NCBI GenBank assembly: GCA_903833275.1
Contig: CAILEP010000016.1
Span: 1 to 64,000, forward strand
From: an uncultured Bdellovibrionales bacterium
Lineage (GTDB): Bacteria > Bdellovibrionota > Bdellovibrionia > Bdellovibrionales > UBA1609
Direction: 5' to 3'
DNA length: 64,000 bases
Shown here: positions 7,772 to 15,724 of the stretch, piece by piece
Numbering within the stretch: position 1 is the stretch's first letter
Layout of the letters: each line of letters begins with the position of its first letter
The notes under the pieces: generated by a model
The model's input: only the letters and a program-made list of their open reading frames with translations
The model's database searches: none
Told to the model about the DNA's origin: nothing
Program-made: the position numbers and the translations under genes

Positions 7772-8349
7772 TTAACCCCCAAATGGCAATCGGCGCAGTA
7801 AGACTTTGTGTGACAAGCATCGCATCGCTGGGGCTGTGCACGCGCCTGCACCGAGTGATAAAAACGATAATTTTTAGGGTGATTCTGCAGGTCAATATCG
7901 TTACGCCGCAAATGGCATTTTGAGCATTGTGAAACTGCATGACAGTCATTGCAAGACTCGCCTTTTACTTTGGCCTCGAGCGAGTGACTATTTCGCCAAG
8001 AAATACTCTCGTGGTTCACCGGCTTGATTTTCTTGATGTCTTCCATCCCCTTGTGGCAGGTAAAACACGCTTTAGGCGCTTCTTTGTATTGCGAAAGATC
8101 CGAGCGATGACACTCATGACAAATTTCTTTAACGGGGCGATTTAAAATGCTTTTTGTCGCTGCCACCGAAAACGAAATTCTCTTTTCTTTTTGGTCCATA
8201 TTAAAATTATGGCAATGCATACAATCAATCTTGTTTGGCTTAAAAACTTTAGATAAATGGGCTTGGTGGTCAAACCCCGCCGTCATTTGCGAAAGAGCAA
8301 AAGTGGGCTGGGCTGTTAAAATGAACCAAATGCCTATAAATGTCTTCAT
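7768..8349 (-). CDS. Periplasmic heptaheme cytochrome c
   Basis: The product starts MKTFIGIWFILTAQPTFA, a Sec signal peptide. Seven CXXCH sites follow: CMHCH, CHECH, CFTCH, CNDCH, CSKCH, CDACH and CADCH. Scattered extra His residues (FDHQAH, VNHESISW, FYHS) could act as distal ligands, as in class III cytochromes. The ATG at 8349 overlaps the stop of the barrel gene as ATGA and has GGGGCGAGCG upstream, so this start is well supported over the ATG 12 bases earlier. Encoded directly behind an outer-membrane barrel, it is a candidate for the cytochrome that inserts into or docks on that barrel. Confidence 0.88.
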   Translation of the reverse strand: MKTFIGIWFILTAQPTFALSQMTAGFDHQAHLSKVFKPNKIDCMHCHNFNMDQKEKRISFSVAATKSILNRPVKEICHECHRSDLSQYKEAPKACFTCHKGMEDIKKIKPVNHESISWRNSHSLEAKVKGESCNDCHAVSQCSKCHLRRNDIDLQNHPKNYRFYHSVQARAQPQRCDACHTKSYCADCHLGVK

Positions 8350-9581
8350 CGCTCGCCCCAATAGAGATAGTTCAATCGCGCCAAGGTTCTAAAATCATCC
8401 TTCAAAATATTGTTTGAACTGGCCTGGCCACCGACCGTAAGTTTAAAGGCATGCCCCAAAATACGACTCCAACCGACTTCACAGGTGTAAGCTTCGCGCT
8501 TCGAAGAAGTGATTTTTTCATAATGAGTGACGTCAAGCAGCCCGTAATATTCGTTGGCTTTCGACAATGCCTTTTGCCCGCCCATGCGCACGCCGACGAC
8601 CTTGCCTCCGTAACTGTCGAAGTAATACAAAACCGTGTTGAAATTAAGCCCCGGGTCGGCCGCAAATCGCGCTTCGACCTCAGCACCAGTGCCGTGAGTA
8701 CGCTCTGTTGGTAAAAGTTGATATTCGTCATAGAAGGTCGAAACACTGGCGATCAGGCTCGAGTTTAATTTGCGTTCAAGCTGAAATCGCCCCTCATAAA
8801 GCCGACCAGTCGAGAAAATCGAAAAAATAGGTTGTTCGATACCCGATCGAGCGGGCACGTCGTAAGTCATAAACCGAAATTTAGAGAAGGTCATAATCGT
8901 CGGGTACACATCGACGCCAACTTCGAAGCGATTAAGATTCGAGGTGTTGGCATCCGAAACCGAATCAATCATGAGCTCAGGGCCCCAGGCCGAAGCAATC
9001 GGTTTGCGACCTGTGACCTCCACCAAATTCTCGGTAGAGTTGCCGTTACTGGGGTTTGTTCGATTCATGAATTTGGTGCCGACAAAGAGTGGTAGCGCCT
9101 CATCGGTGTGAAAATCGGCGCGCACTCCTGAAACGTTTGATTTCAAATCTGAGTCGAATGCTTCAAGCGCGCGCTCGACCCCGACAAAGCCACCCAATTT
9201 AAGCTGCCGGCTAAAGAGACTGAGCTCTGCCGAAACCATATCCACTGACGAAGCCCCAATCGTGTTAATCATATCAAACGAACGTCCAACACGTACGCTC
9301 AGACGATCGGGCACGGCTTCGAAACGAGCATCAAAAATATAGAGAGACGCCCTATTGTTGCTATTGCTCGTGGGGTCAGTAAACAAACTGAAATCGCAAT
9401 TGATCTCAACGTCACGTTTCTCAGTCACATAAGACGTCGAAACAAATTCATAGGTCGGCGACTCAACACGAAACTGCTCATTTCGACGAAACGAATTAAG
9501 CGTCTCTGACTGGGCTCGAAACAGACCAGCAAAAACTGGTAACGAAAAAATGAGAGAAAACGATAAATAAAGATATCTCAT
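8346..9581 (-). CDS. Outer-membrane beta-barrel protein of the cytochrome operon
   Basis: The 411-residue product has a signal peptide (MRYLYLSFSLIFSLPVFA). Alternating hydrophobic/aromatic strands run throughout (for example FNTVLYYFDSYGGKVVGVRMGG, given here as strand-turn-strand), with no Cys-heme motif. It is shorter than MtrB-type barrels. Its place between an 11-heme and a 7-heme cytochrome is that of the porin in porin-cytochrome conduits of metal-reducing bacteria. It is coupled to the 7-heme gene by ATGA and lies six bases after the 11-heme gene. Barrel identity is fairly safe; a conduit function is inferred from context and needs structural support. Confidence 0.72.
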   Translation of the reverse strand: MRYLYLSFSLIFSLPVFAGLFRAQSETLNSFRRNEQFRVESPTYEFVSTSYVTEKRDVEINCDFSLFTDPTSNSNNRASLYIFDARFEAVPDRLSVRVGRSFDMINTIGASSVDMVSAELSLFSRQLKLGGFVGVERALEAFDSDLKSNVSGVRADFHTDEALPLFVGTKFMNRTNPSNGNSTENLVEVTGRKPIASAWGPELMIDSVSDANTSNLNRFEVGVDVYPTIMTFSKFRFMTYDVPARSGIEQPIFSIFSTGRLYEGRFQLERKLNSSLIASVSTFYDEYQLLPTERTHGTGAEVEARFAADPGLNFNTVLYYFDSYGGKVVGVRMGGQKALSKANEYYGLLDVTHYEKITSSKREAYTCEVGWSRILGHAFKLTVGGQASSNNILKDDFRTLARLNYLYWGER

Positions 9582-9587
9582 CTTCGG

Positions 9588-10625
9588 TTACCGCCCCGGC
9601 TCGTTGCTAAACGGTTTTACACGGTCGTATGTTTTCTCGTTATGACAAGCCGCCATGCAAGTACCGCCCGACTTTGTCGCCTTGAATTGAATTGGCACTT
9701 GCCATTCATCAAATTTCATTTCGGTTCGAATCAGGTGGGGCTGGCCCGCGGCGTGCGCGTCGTGACAAGAAAAACACTGCGCCTTAATTCGACTTTGTAA
9801 ATGAAAGTCGTGCAAATTCTCGAGCCCATTTCGAAATTGAGTGCTCGAATCACCAACCGCGTTCTTGATAAGCAAACTTTTATGACAACTTAAACACAAA
9901 GCGAAACCCGGCGCTTGGTATGGGGTTTTCAAAAAAGCTGCAGCCGACGAGCCGTGAGGGTCATGACACAAATCGCATTGCCCCTCTGCCACTGGCTTGT
10001 GCTTAAACGGATTGTCTTTAAGCAACTGGCCGATGTTAGCGATCGACTGCCCATTGCGTTTCGTCTGAATCTTGCCATGGCAATTTAGGCAAACTCGGCC
10101 TTCAGGCGCCTTTAGCAAATGTTTTTCTTGCGAAAAATGACCCTCGTGACAGTTGAGGCAACCTCGATCTTGGCTTAGCACCGCCCCATGGGCCTCGTGA
10201 ATCTTAGTCTTGATCTCAATATGACAAGATAGACAAAGCTCACTTACAGGGTTTCTCTTCAAGAGATGGCGATTCTGCGAACCATGCGGATTGTGACACT
10301 CTACGCAGCTTTTTTCGGCAATTGCTTTGTGAACGACCTTGTGGCCCCCGCTTGATTTATCATCGTGACAGACTATACAAAGTGCATTTACGTCATCGCG
10401 CGAAATCACTTTCAATTTAGGGTGAGCCGTAGCGCTCTTAGATATGGTCTCGCCAGGTCGATGACAAACCGAACAGTCATTCGCCCTTAACGGTCGATGC
10501 AAGAAAGGGGTTTTTAGAAGCTGGTCATGGCAACCACTTGTGGAGCAAGACTGGATTTGCCCCGATGCCTGCGCAGAGTGCGCAAAAAACAGGACCAAAT
10601 AGAAAATAAAACTAACTAACCTCAT
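9588..10625 (-). CDS. Multiheme c-type cytochrome (up to 11 hemes), paired-CXXCH type
   Basis: The 345-residue product has a Sec signal peptide (MRLVSFIFYLVLFFAHSAQA) with no lipobox. It has nine CXXCH sites, several as 'CHNPHGS' or 'CHDPHGS', plus an N-terminal CX4CH (CSTSGCH, residues 27-33) and a C-terminal CX3CH (CMAACH). Its last third parallels the 13-heme lipoprotein at 4301-5707. It is the first gene of the reverse operon, with a 274-base divergent promoter region ahead. It probably forms a long periplasmic or barrel-associated heme wire. The closest functional analogue is uncertain. Confidence 0.88.
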   Translation of the reverse strand: MRLVSFIFYLVLFFAHSAQASGQIQSCSTSGCHDQLLKTPFLHRPLRANDCSVCHRPGETISKSATAHPKLKVISRDDVNALCIVCHDDKSSGGHKVVHKAIAEKSCVECHNPHGSQNRHLLKRNPVSELCLSCHIEIKTKIHEAHGAVLSQDRGCLNCHEGHFSQEKHLLKAPEGRVCLNCHGKIQTKRNGQSIANIGQLLKDNPFKHKPVAEGQCDLCHDPHGSSAAAFLKTPYQAPGFALCLSCHKSLLIKNAVGDSSTQFRNGLENLHDFHLQSRIKAQCFSCHDAHAAGQPHLIRTEMKFDEWQVPIQFKATKSGGTCMAACHNEKTYDRVKPFSNEPGR

Positions 10626-10716
10626 AGGGCCCTACAAATTCTAAGTCGACTCGATAAGTTGTGAATTTATGCCGACATTTTGAGGCGCGCACCAATTAAT
10701 TTGAGTTCTTTTTGTA

Positions 10717-10744
10717 ACCAACCATTTATACAATCCCGGTTGGT
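10717..10744. promoter_or_regulatory. Inverted repeat in the divergent cytochrome promoter region
   Basis: ACCAACC (10717-10723) and GGTTGGT (10738-10744) form a 7-base inverted repeat with a 14-base spacer. The repeat lies between the divergent starts of the 11-heme operon (10625) and the cytochrome c4-like gene (10900). The position suits a shared operator. No FNR-type TTGAT-N4-ATCAA site was seen in this region. Confidence 0.35.
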
Positions 10745-10871
10745 ACTCGTTTTAAAAGTGAGACAAAATGTCGCGGCCCAAGTGCGTAATATTAGAATAT
10801 TTTACGAAGCTAACGACTATTTCTTGAGCAACTACTGCCGTTAAAATATTGTGAGGGTAACCACGAAGCAT

Positions 10872-10889
10872 CACTTCTCAGGCGAAGTG
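10872..10889 (+). promoter_or_regulatory. 5' leader hairpin next to the cytochrome c4 SD site
   Basis: CACTTC-TCAGGC-GAAGTG is a 6-base stem with a 6-base loop. It ends two bases before the strong GGAGG SD (10891-10895) of the cytochrome gene. A hairpin so close to the SD may affect ribosome access or transcript stability. Only the complementarity is observed. Confidence 0.35.
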
Positions 10890-10899
10890 TGGAGGTCTT

Positions 10900-11499
10900 A
10901 TGAAAAAAGCATATTGTCTGATCGCACTCACTCTCTTTCTCTTCAATCACGCCTTGGCTGATGACATCGGCGAAATTGCGAAGGCGAAATGCCTTAAGTG
11001 TCATGCAAACGACCCGGCTTCTAACGACTCCCCCCGACTAGGCGCCCAAACCCCCGAGTATATATTCCAGACCCTCAAAGACTATCAAGCTGGCAATCGA
11101 CGCGGTGTGGACGCTCTCAAATTAATGACCAAGAAACTGAAAGGCATGGATGAAGCAACCCTCAAGGGTCTTGCCGAGTACTTTGCTAAGACTGAACCTC
11201 TGCCTCCGGTAGTCGGCGATGCAACACTCATGGCTCAAGGCAAAGATATTTATGAAAATGGAATCAAAGGCAAAGACGTTCGCGCCTGCGCCGATTGTCA
11301 CGGTCATGCAGGAGAAGGCGGTGGCGATAACAGTGCCCTAAACCCTCGCGTTGCCGGCCAGTGGCAGTGGTTTCTGTACAATCAACTCGCCGCCTACAAA
11401 AGCCAAGATATCGTCAATCAAAAGAAAATGACAGAAATGGCAGCCAAAATGTCGGATATTGAAGCCAAGGCGGTCACAACCTACATGCAGGCTCTCTAA
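10900..11499 (+). CDS. Diheme cytochrome c4-like protein
   Basis: The 199-residue product starts with a signal peptide (MKKAYCLIALTLFLFNHALA). It has two similar class I cytochrome c halves, with heme sites CLKCH (about residue 31) and CADCH (about residue 130). Candidate Met ligands occur in 'ALKLMTKKLKGM' and 'KKMTEMAAKM'. The length and two-domain form match cytochrome c4/c553-type soluble carriers, which shuttle electrons in the periplasm to oxidases or from quinol-oxidising complexes. It is transcribed away from the 11-heme operon and has a strong GGAGG SD. Confidence 0.88.
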   Translation: MKKAYCLIALTLFLFNHALADDIGEIAKAKCLKCHANDPASNDSPRLGAQTPEYIFQTLKDYQAGNRRGVDALKLMTKKLKGMDEATLKGLAEYFAKTEPLPPVVGDATLMAQGKDIYENGIKGKDVRACADCHGHAGEGGGDNSALNPRVAGQWQWFLYNQLAAYKSQDIVNQKKMTEMAAKMSDIEAKAVTTYMQAL

Positions 11500-11500
11500 G

Positions 11501-11525
11501 AAAAAAGGTACGCCGTAACTTTTTT
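11501..11525. terminator. Bidirectional terminator-like hairpin; 22-base repeat copy 1
   Basis: The stem AAAAAGGTAC / GTAACTTTTT has a GCC loop and one G-A mismatch, flanked by A and T tracts. It lies between the converging ends of the cytochrome c4 and methyltransferase genes and would terminate both. The same 22 bases (11502-11523) occur in inverted orientation at 57723-57744, including the mismatch. Confidence 0.65.
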
Positions 11526-11542
11526 CCTGCCCAACCGCCTAC

Positions 11543-12679
11543 CTAAACTGGCACTGCTTCGAGTACGCTCGCCATCGATACGGTCTCAACAGCGCGAACT
11601 AACTTGAACTGACATTTTGCTAGAAGCTCAGCGTATTGTGCTGCCGTTCGCTCGATACCACCGGCATTGACGAGCATCTCAAGATCTAACATTTTAGAAA
11701 AGTGCGGCACGTTGGGCGCCGCTACGACACTCTCGACTAATACCAATTTACCGTATCGCGGGATAACAGTTCGAATGTTTTCGAGAATCTGAATGCACTT
11801 ACTTTCTTCCCAATCATGAATAATATGTTTCATCACGTAAGTGTCGGCGCCTTTCGGCACACTCTCGAAGAAACTGCCGCCAATAATTTCGCAACGACTC
11901 TTAAGATGTCCACTGGCGAGTTCGCTTTCGGCCGTCGCAACGACCTGAGGCTGATCATAGAGAACGCCTTTGAACTTTACCTGACTGTCGAGAATCGCGC
12001 TTAGAAAGCTGCCGCGACCTCCGCCGATATCGGCAATAACCTTCGACCCGGCAAAATCGTAAGCCGAAAGAATCGCCGCGATCTCCATATTCGAAACCGT
12101 GGTCATAAATGCATCGAAATGGTGCTGAGCCTCTGGAGTTTTACCTAGAAAACCAAATAGGTCTTGGCCGCGAACTTTTTCAACAACAGTCTCGCCGGTT
12201 TTAACTGAATGAAGCATCTCAGCCCAGTGCGCCCACTGGTATTGGCCCTGAAAAATTGCCATTGATCGAACGCTTTCGTCCAAATCACTTCTTAAGCAGC
12301 GACCATAAGCAGTCAATTTAAATTTGCGCTCTGGTAATTCAACAAAAATATTAGCGTTTGTTAGGCCGCGCATGAGTCGATAAAGAGACTCCGGGTGCGC
12401 CCCGACTTTTTTAGCGATATCGCCAAAGTGCATTTCGCTATCTTTCATGACGTCGGCGACGCCAAGTTGGGCCGCCACGCTGAGCGCCTGAGCCGTCCAG
12501 AAACTCGAAATCATTTCAAACATTGCAATTTGCGGTGGGACCAATTTCTGATGAAACTTACCGACGCGCCCTCGAATTTTGTCAATTACGCGCACAACTT
12601 TTACTGGAGGGACTTTGCTTCTTTTCGCCAACGCTTTTTTCTTCGCAATGCCATTTGCAACCTGTGCTTCACGAGCCAT
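11543..12679 (-). CDS. SAM-dependent O-methyltransferase (Methyltransf_2 type)
   Basis: An N-terminal helical dimerisation domain (about residues 50-130, including 'AAQLGVADVM' and 'ESLYRLMRGL') precedes the SAM domain. That domain carries motif I VIADIGGGRGSFL and the 'MKHIIHDW' segment, whose His is the usual catalytic base in plant-type and hydroxyneurosporene O-methyltransferases. The product is close to the usual length for the family, with an extra basic N-terminus (KKKALAKRSK). The ATG at 12679 has GAGG eight bases upstream and is preferred to the GTG at 12685. It stands alone, so the substrate (a phenolic, carotenoid or polyketide hydroxyl) is unknown. Confidence 0.82.
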   Translation of the reverse strand: MAREAQVANGIAKKKALAKRSKVPPVKVVRVIDKIRGRVGKFHQKLVPPQIAMFEMISSFWTAQALSVAAQLGVADVMKDSEMHFGDIAKKVGAHPESLYRLMRGLTNANIFVELPERKFKLTAYGRCLRSDLDESVRSMAIFQGQYQWAHWAEMLHSVKTGETVVEKVRGQDLFGFLGKTPEAQHHFDAFMTTVSNMEIAAILSAYDFAGSKVIADIGGGRGSFLSAILDSQVKFKGVLYDQPQVVATAESELASGHLKSRCEIIGGSFFESVPKGADTYVMKHIIHDWEESKCIQILENIRTVIPRYGKLVLVESVVAAPNVPHFSKMLDLEMLVNAGGIERTAAQYAELLAKCQFKLVRAVETVSMASVLEAVPV

Positions 12680-12856
12680 AACCACCTCTTCGATATTATT
12701 TTGAACGCTTTATAGACTACGCTTTAGGGTGCAGACCCCGTCAATCTCAAACAAACCTCGACGTGCCAAACTGGGCCGATAGCTGGCCAGATTTGAAGTG
12801 ACGTCCTTTGTCGCAGCGGTGAGACCGCCAGTCGGTCGCGCAAAAAGAGGCCGCGA

Positions 12857-13633
12857 CTAATTGACATGCCAAATGAGCAGTGCCGATACGACTTCACTTT
12901 CGGCCGTCTCAGTAAAGGGCGCGCCGCCTTTGTTGTCATAGGCCGAGGCGTTGGACCAAGCCTGCCATTTGTCAGCAAAAAAACCGCCAAAATCTATGTC
13001 GCGTGCGATGCGATACAGGGCACCCAAATAAAGCCAGCGCTCGTTTACCGACCGGTGACCGTAATTAAGCGGCAAATCGAATTCGTATTGCAAAAAAACA
13101 TTCATAAACGGCAGTTCATTTTTCAGCCAAAATAAAGTAAGCCCTGGTCGAAGCATCAAGGTCTCGTCGCCGTTTAGAAAATCATGAAGCAAACGTGATT
13201 TAAGCTCTGCAGTGGCATTGCGCACGGGCAACCCCTGCACCAGAAACTTGGCCGTAGCATCTAATATTAAAAAATCTTCGCCTCTTGAATTGCTATCGGC
13301 CCAAGACCATCTGCCATTGATCGACTGCCAATCATTGTCATGGCGCAACCCGTAGGCTCGGCGATAAAATCCACCGATGGTGAAAATTGGCAGAATGTCA
13401 TGGTAGGCGCCAAGTGTAACTTCGCGATAATTGCGTCCGTCAGTTTCGTCTACACCGCCCGTCTCGGCCAGCAACGTTGCACCAGAAATATCTTTAAAGG
13501 CTCGCAAAAACAAACCTGGCTCTGTGCCTTTTGCAAGATCGGTAGGTGCCGGGGGGGCCGCTTGCGCTCCCAGAGAAAGCAAAATATTAACGACAACGAG
13601 GCCGGTGAAAAACCATTTTCTATTTTTAATCAT
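12857..13633 (-). CDS. Putative outer-membrane beta-barrel protein
   Basis: The 258-residue product starts with a signal peptide ending LGAQA. The mature part alternates short polar turns with aromatic-rich strands, such as 'YREVTLGAYHDILPIFTIGGFYRRAYGLR' and 'PFMNVFLQYEFDLPL' and a final 'VVSALLIWHVN'. This fits a small outer-membrane barrel. The family was not recognised. Its start overlaps the stop region of the upstream FecR-domain gene by eight bases, so the two are co-translated. The pair may form an envelope sensing or export unit, but that is inference. Confidence 0.6.
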   Translation of the reverse strand: MIKNRKWFFTGLVVVNILLSLGAQAAPPAPTDLAKGTEPGLFLRAFKDISGATLLAETGGVDETDGRNYREVTLGAYHDILPIFTIGGFYRRAYGLRHDNDWQSINGRWSWADSNSRGEDFLILDATAKFLVQGLPVRNATAELKSRLLHDFLNGDETLMLRPGLTLFWLKNELPFMNVFLQYEFDLPLNYGHRSVNERWLYLGALYRIARDIDFGGFFADKWQAWSNASAYDNKGGAPFTETAESEVVSALLIWHVN

Positions 13634-14306
13634 ACTTATACTTCAATAGATCTTTGTATTTTTGCGAATCAAATTGGCTGTTGTCTTCAACATCACCCGC
13701 AGCAGGGTCCATGTTCCAATTTAACTGCTTCGTCCACTCGTAGGGTTTTGGTTCGTCAATTTTTTGATCGGCACGAACGACGATCCCGAGCCCTTCTTTG
13801 ACCACAATGGCCGGCCGAGAATCTAATGGCACGACTTCGACCGAGCCCTCGTGAACACACAGCCACAAATTCGGAGTATTTTCTTTATTGTCGAATGACG
13901 TAAAGAAATCAGTGCCGCGAACCCCAGCAACAGCGGTCGGCGTTTTGACAAAAAAATGTGGCTCTTTCTTTTTTGTTACCGCAGCAAAAAGTGCACCGAT
14001 TATTAAATTAGCGCCAACCTTCTCTTGCGGAGTATCCACCAAGTGAACCACGACTTCGCTATTCTCTTTAAGTTTGATTCGCGAGCCATCTGGGTAAACC
14101 AAAACGGCCGTTGAAGCGGCGCCAGTTTGCACGGATTGGGCCTCTGCTATCTTATCGCCGATTTTTAGAGCCACAAGCTCACCGGCCTTCTTGGTTTGCA
14201 CCGACCCTTTGACCGCTGTCACCACCGCCGAATCGGCCATAGCATGAGACGACGCAAATGCGACGCCTGCAAATAGAAATAGAGTCATAAATAGTGCTTT
14301 TGGCAT
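13626..14306 (-). CDS. Secreted FecR-domain protein
   Basis: A signal peptide (ending AFASSHAMA) is followed by a FecR-type beta domain at about residues 30-160. Hallmarks include 'GDKIAEAQSVQTGAASTAVLVYPDGSRIKLKENSEV' (in two parts) and 'VKTPTAVAGVRGTDFF'. There is no transmembrane anchor and no linked sigma factor, so it is not a classical FecR anti-sigma protein. Stand-alone periplasmic FecR proteins are common in delta-proteobacteria and their role is mostly undefined. It is the first gene of a two-gene unit with the barrel protein. Confidence 0.8.
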   Translation of the reverse strand: MPKALFMTLFLFAGVAFASSHAMADSAVVTAVKGSVQTKKAGELVALKIGDKIAEAQSVQTGAASTAVLVYPDGSRIKLKENSEVVVHLVDTPQEKVGANLIIGALFAAVTKKKEPHFFVKTPTAVAGVRGTDFFTSFDNKENTPNLWLCVHEGSVEVVPLDSRPAIVVKEGLGIVVRADQKIDEPKPYEWTKQLNWNMDPAAGDVEDNSQFDSQKYKDLLKYKYD

Positions 14307-14378
14307 GCGACCAACCTCAGATTGTTTTGCGATGCCTTAACTCTGATTCGACTCTTGCCAATTTGCAAGCGCACTTTA

Positions 14379-15359
14379 CTAAAATCGGTAGCGCCTCGCC
14401 TGATGTTTGGCCAAAGAAACAAAGTGGTGACGCTCGTGCCCGCTCACACGCGATCGCGCGATTGATTTTGCTATTGGGCGGCTGTTGGCGCGAACGAGAG
14501 ACCGCGAATGCGCCGCTCTCTTATTATAGGCCAACATCCCCGGCATTCTTGGCGAAGGCCCGATCGATGCAGGCGACGGGGATTGCGCGTCGAGCTTTTT
14601 CTCGGTGCTACGAATCCACGGACGATAAGCCGGCACCTTGGTGTAAACCACCTGATGGGCACAGTCATCGGGGGCGCGATCGGGGTAACCGCGATTAGTG
14701 ACTCCGGCTAATTCAATTTTACCGCCGTGATTAACGAACGCCGGCCCACCCGAGTCACCATGACAGGCACCACGGCCGTGCGATTGATCTAAAATCATTT
14801 CGCTCTTGCCGTGGCGCCCATCCAATACATCCACCTTCGTTTTGCGCAAACGCCCGGCGCCGGTTTTGGTTTGGGCGTTCGAAATCCCGTAGCCAGCCAA
14901 GGTGACCTCTGAGCCGGCTTGAATTTCTTTGTCTGAAGTCACGGCTGCGACTTTCTTGTAACCCGCTGGTAGGCCGCCGTCGAATTTCACCAATGCAATA
15001 TCGCCTTGATCCATGCCTTTGCCCTGGTGAGTTTGCCATTTTGGGTTCACCGCCACCGCTTCAACTTGTCGATGAATCGCACCAGGCGAGTGAAGATCTT
15101 TGCCAAAAATGACCACTGGCCTGGCCGCACCTTTCGGTACGCAATGCGCCGCTGTCACCGCCATGTTATCTCGAATCAGTGTGCCGGTGCACAACGAACC
15201 CGATTGCCCATCTGGAGAAGGATCAAATATCCCGACAGTCGCCGCTCGCACCGGATCGAGGTCGCCCACGTCCTGCCCGCCCACAATGTAGTTTCGAGCC
15301 CAGGCGCTTGGGGCAAATAGACTAACGAAAAGAATTAATTTGAATATCGAAGTTCGCAA
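14379..15359 (-). CDS. Secreted trypsin-like serine protease (S1 family) with basic tail
   Basis: The catalytic triad is visible: His in VTAAHC, Asp in QGDIALVKF, and Ser in GDSGGP. The mature enzyme probably starts near 'YIVGGQD', the usual activation site. The start chosen is TTG at 15359 because GGAGGTCTC precedes it and it opens directly into a signal peptide (RTSIFKLILFVSLFAPSAWA). An upstream in-frame start at 15413 lacks such support. After the protease domain (about residue 245) comes an 80-residue Arg/Ser/His-rich tail, unlike the rest in composition. It may be a true extension or a readthrough after a frameshift. Likely periplasmic or secreted. Confidence 0.85.
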   Translation of the reverse strand: MRTSIFKLILFVSLFAPSAWARNYIVGGQDVGDLDPVRAATVGIFDPSPDGQSGSLCTGTLIRDNMAVTAAHCVPKGAARPVVIFGKDLHSPGAIHRQVEAVAVNPKWQTHQGKGMDQGDIALVKFDGGLPAGYKKVAAVTSDKEIQAGSEVTLAGYGISNAQTKTGAGRLRKTKVDVLDGRHGKSEMILDQSHGRGACHGDSGGPAFVNHGGKIELAGVTNRGYPDRAPDDCAHQVVYTKVPAYRPWIRSTEKKLDAQSPSPASIGPSPRMPGMLAYNKRAAHSRSLVRANSRPIAKSIARSRVSGHERHHFVSLAKHQARRYRF

Positions 15360-15724
15360 GAGACCTCCCTTTTTTGTATTTTGGTTCGCTACTTCAGCCC
15401 CGGGCCATTGCAAGTCGCGTACTACGCGAGAGCCTACAGAATGTATTTCGCGTTACAAAAATTTCCGAAATACGCCGAGCGGACGGATCAAATCCAAACG
15501 GCTATCAGTGGGCCCCACACGCCGGTGGCGCTGTCCCATTCAACTTCTGATGAACGCTGCGTCAGGTACAATTCGACACAAAAAGTGACATTATGGCCGA
15601 TTAGAAAATCACGCCGGCGACAATTCATGCCGTAGATCATCTAAACGCACGCTCAACTGAGCGACCAACTGGCATCTAAAATGCAATTGTTACAAATAGC
15701 TAAAATAGCAAAAAGGGGGGGACA
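15360..15724. other. Intergenic region with two palindromes
   Basis: No gene is supported. Two structures stand out. CGCGTA-C-TACGCG (15416-15428) is a compact operator-like palindrome 57 bases upstream of the protease start. GTATTTCG (15443-15450) and CGAAATAC (15466-15473) form a perfect 8-base stem with a 15-base loop. The region must hold divergent promoters for the protease and the flavodoxin gene, but no convincing -35/-10 pair is visible. Confidence 0.4.

Noticed and set aside
14294-14711. Forward frames of 134 and 67 codons inside the protease tail region
   Set aside because: They lie opposite the protease gene, have no SD and no recognised domain. The reverse frame carries a complete catalytic triad.
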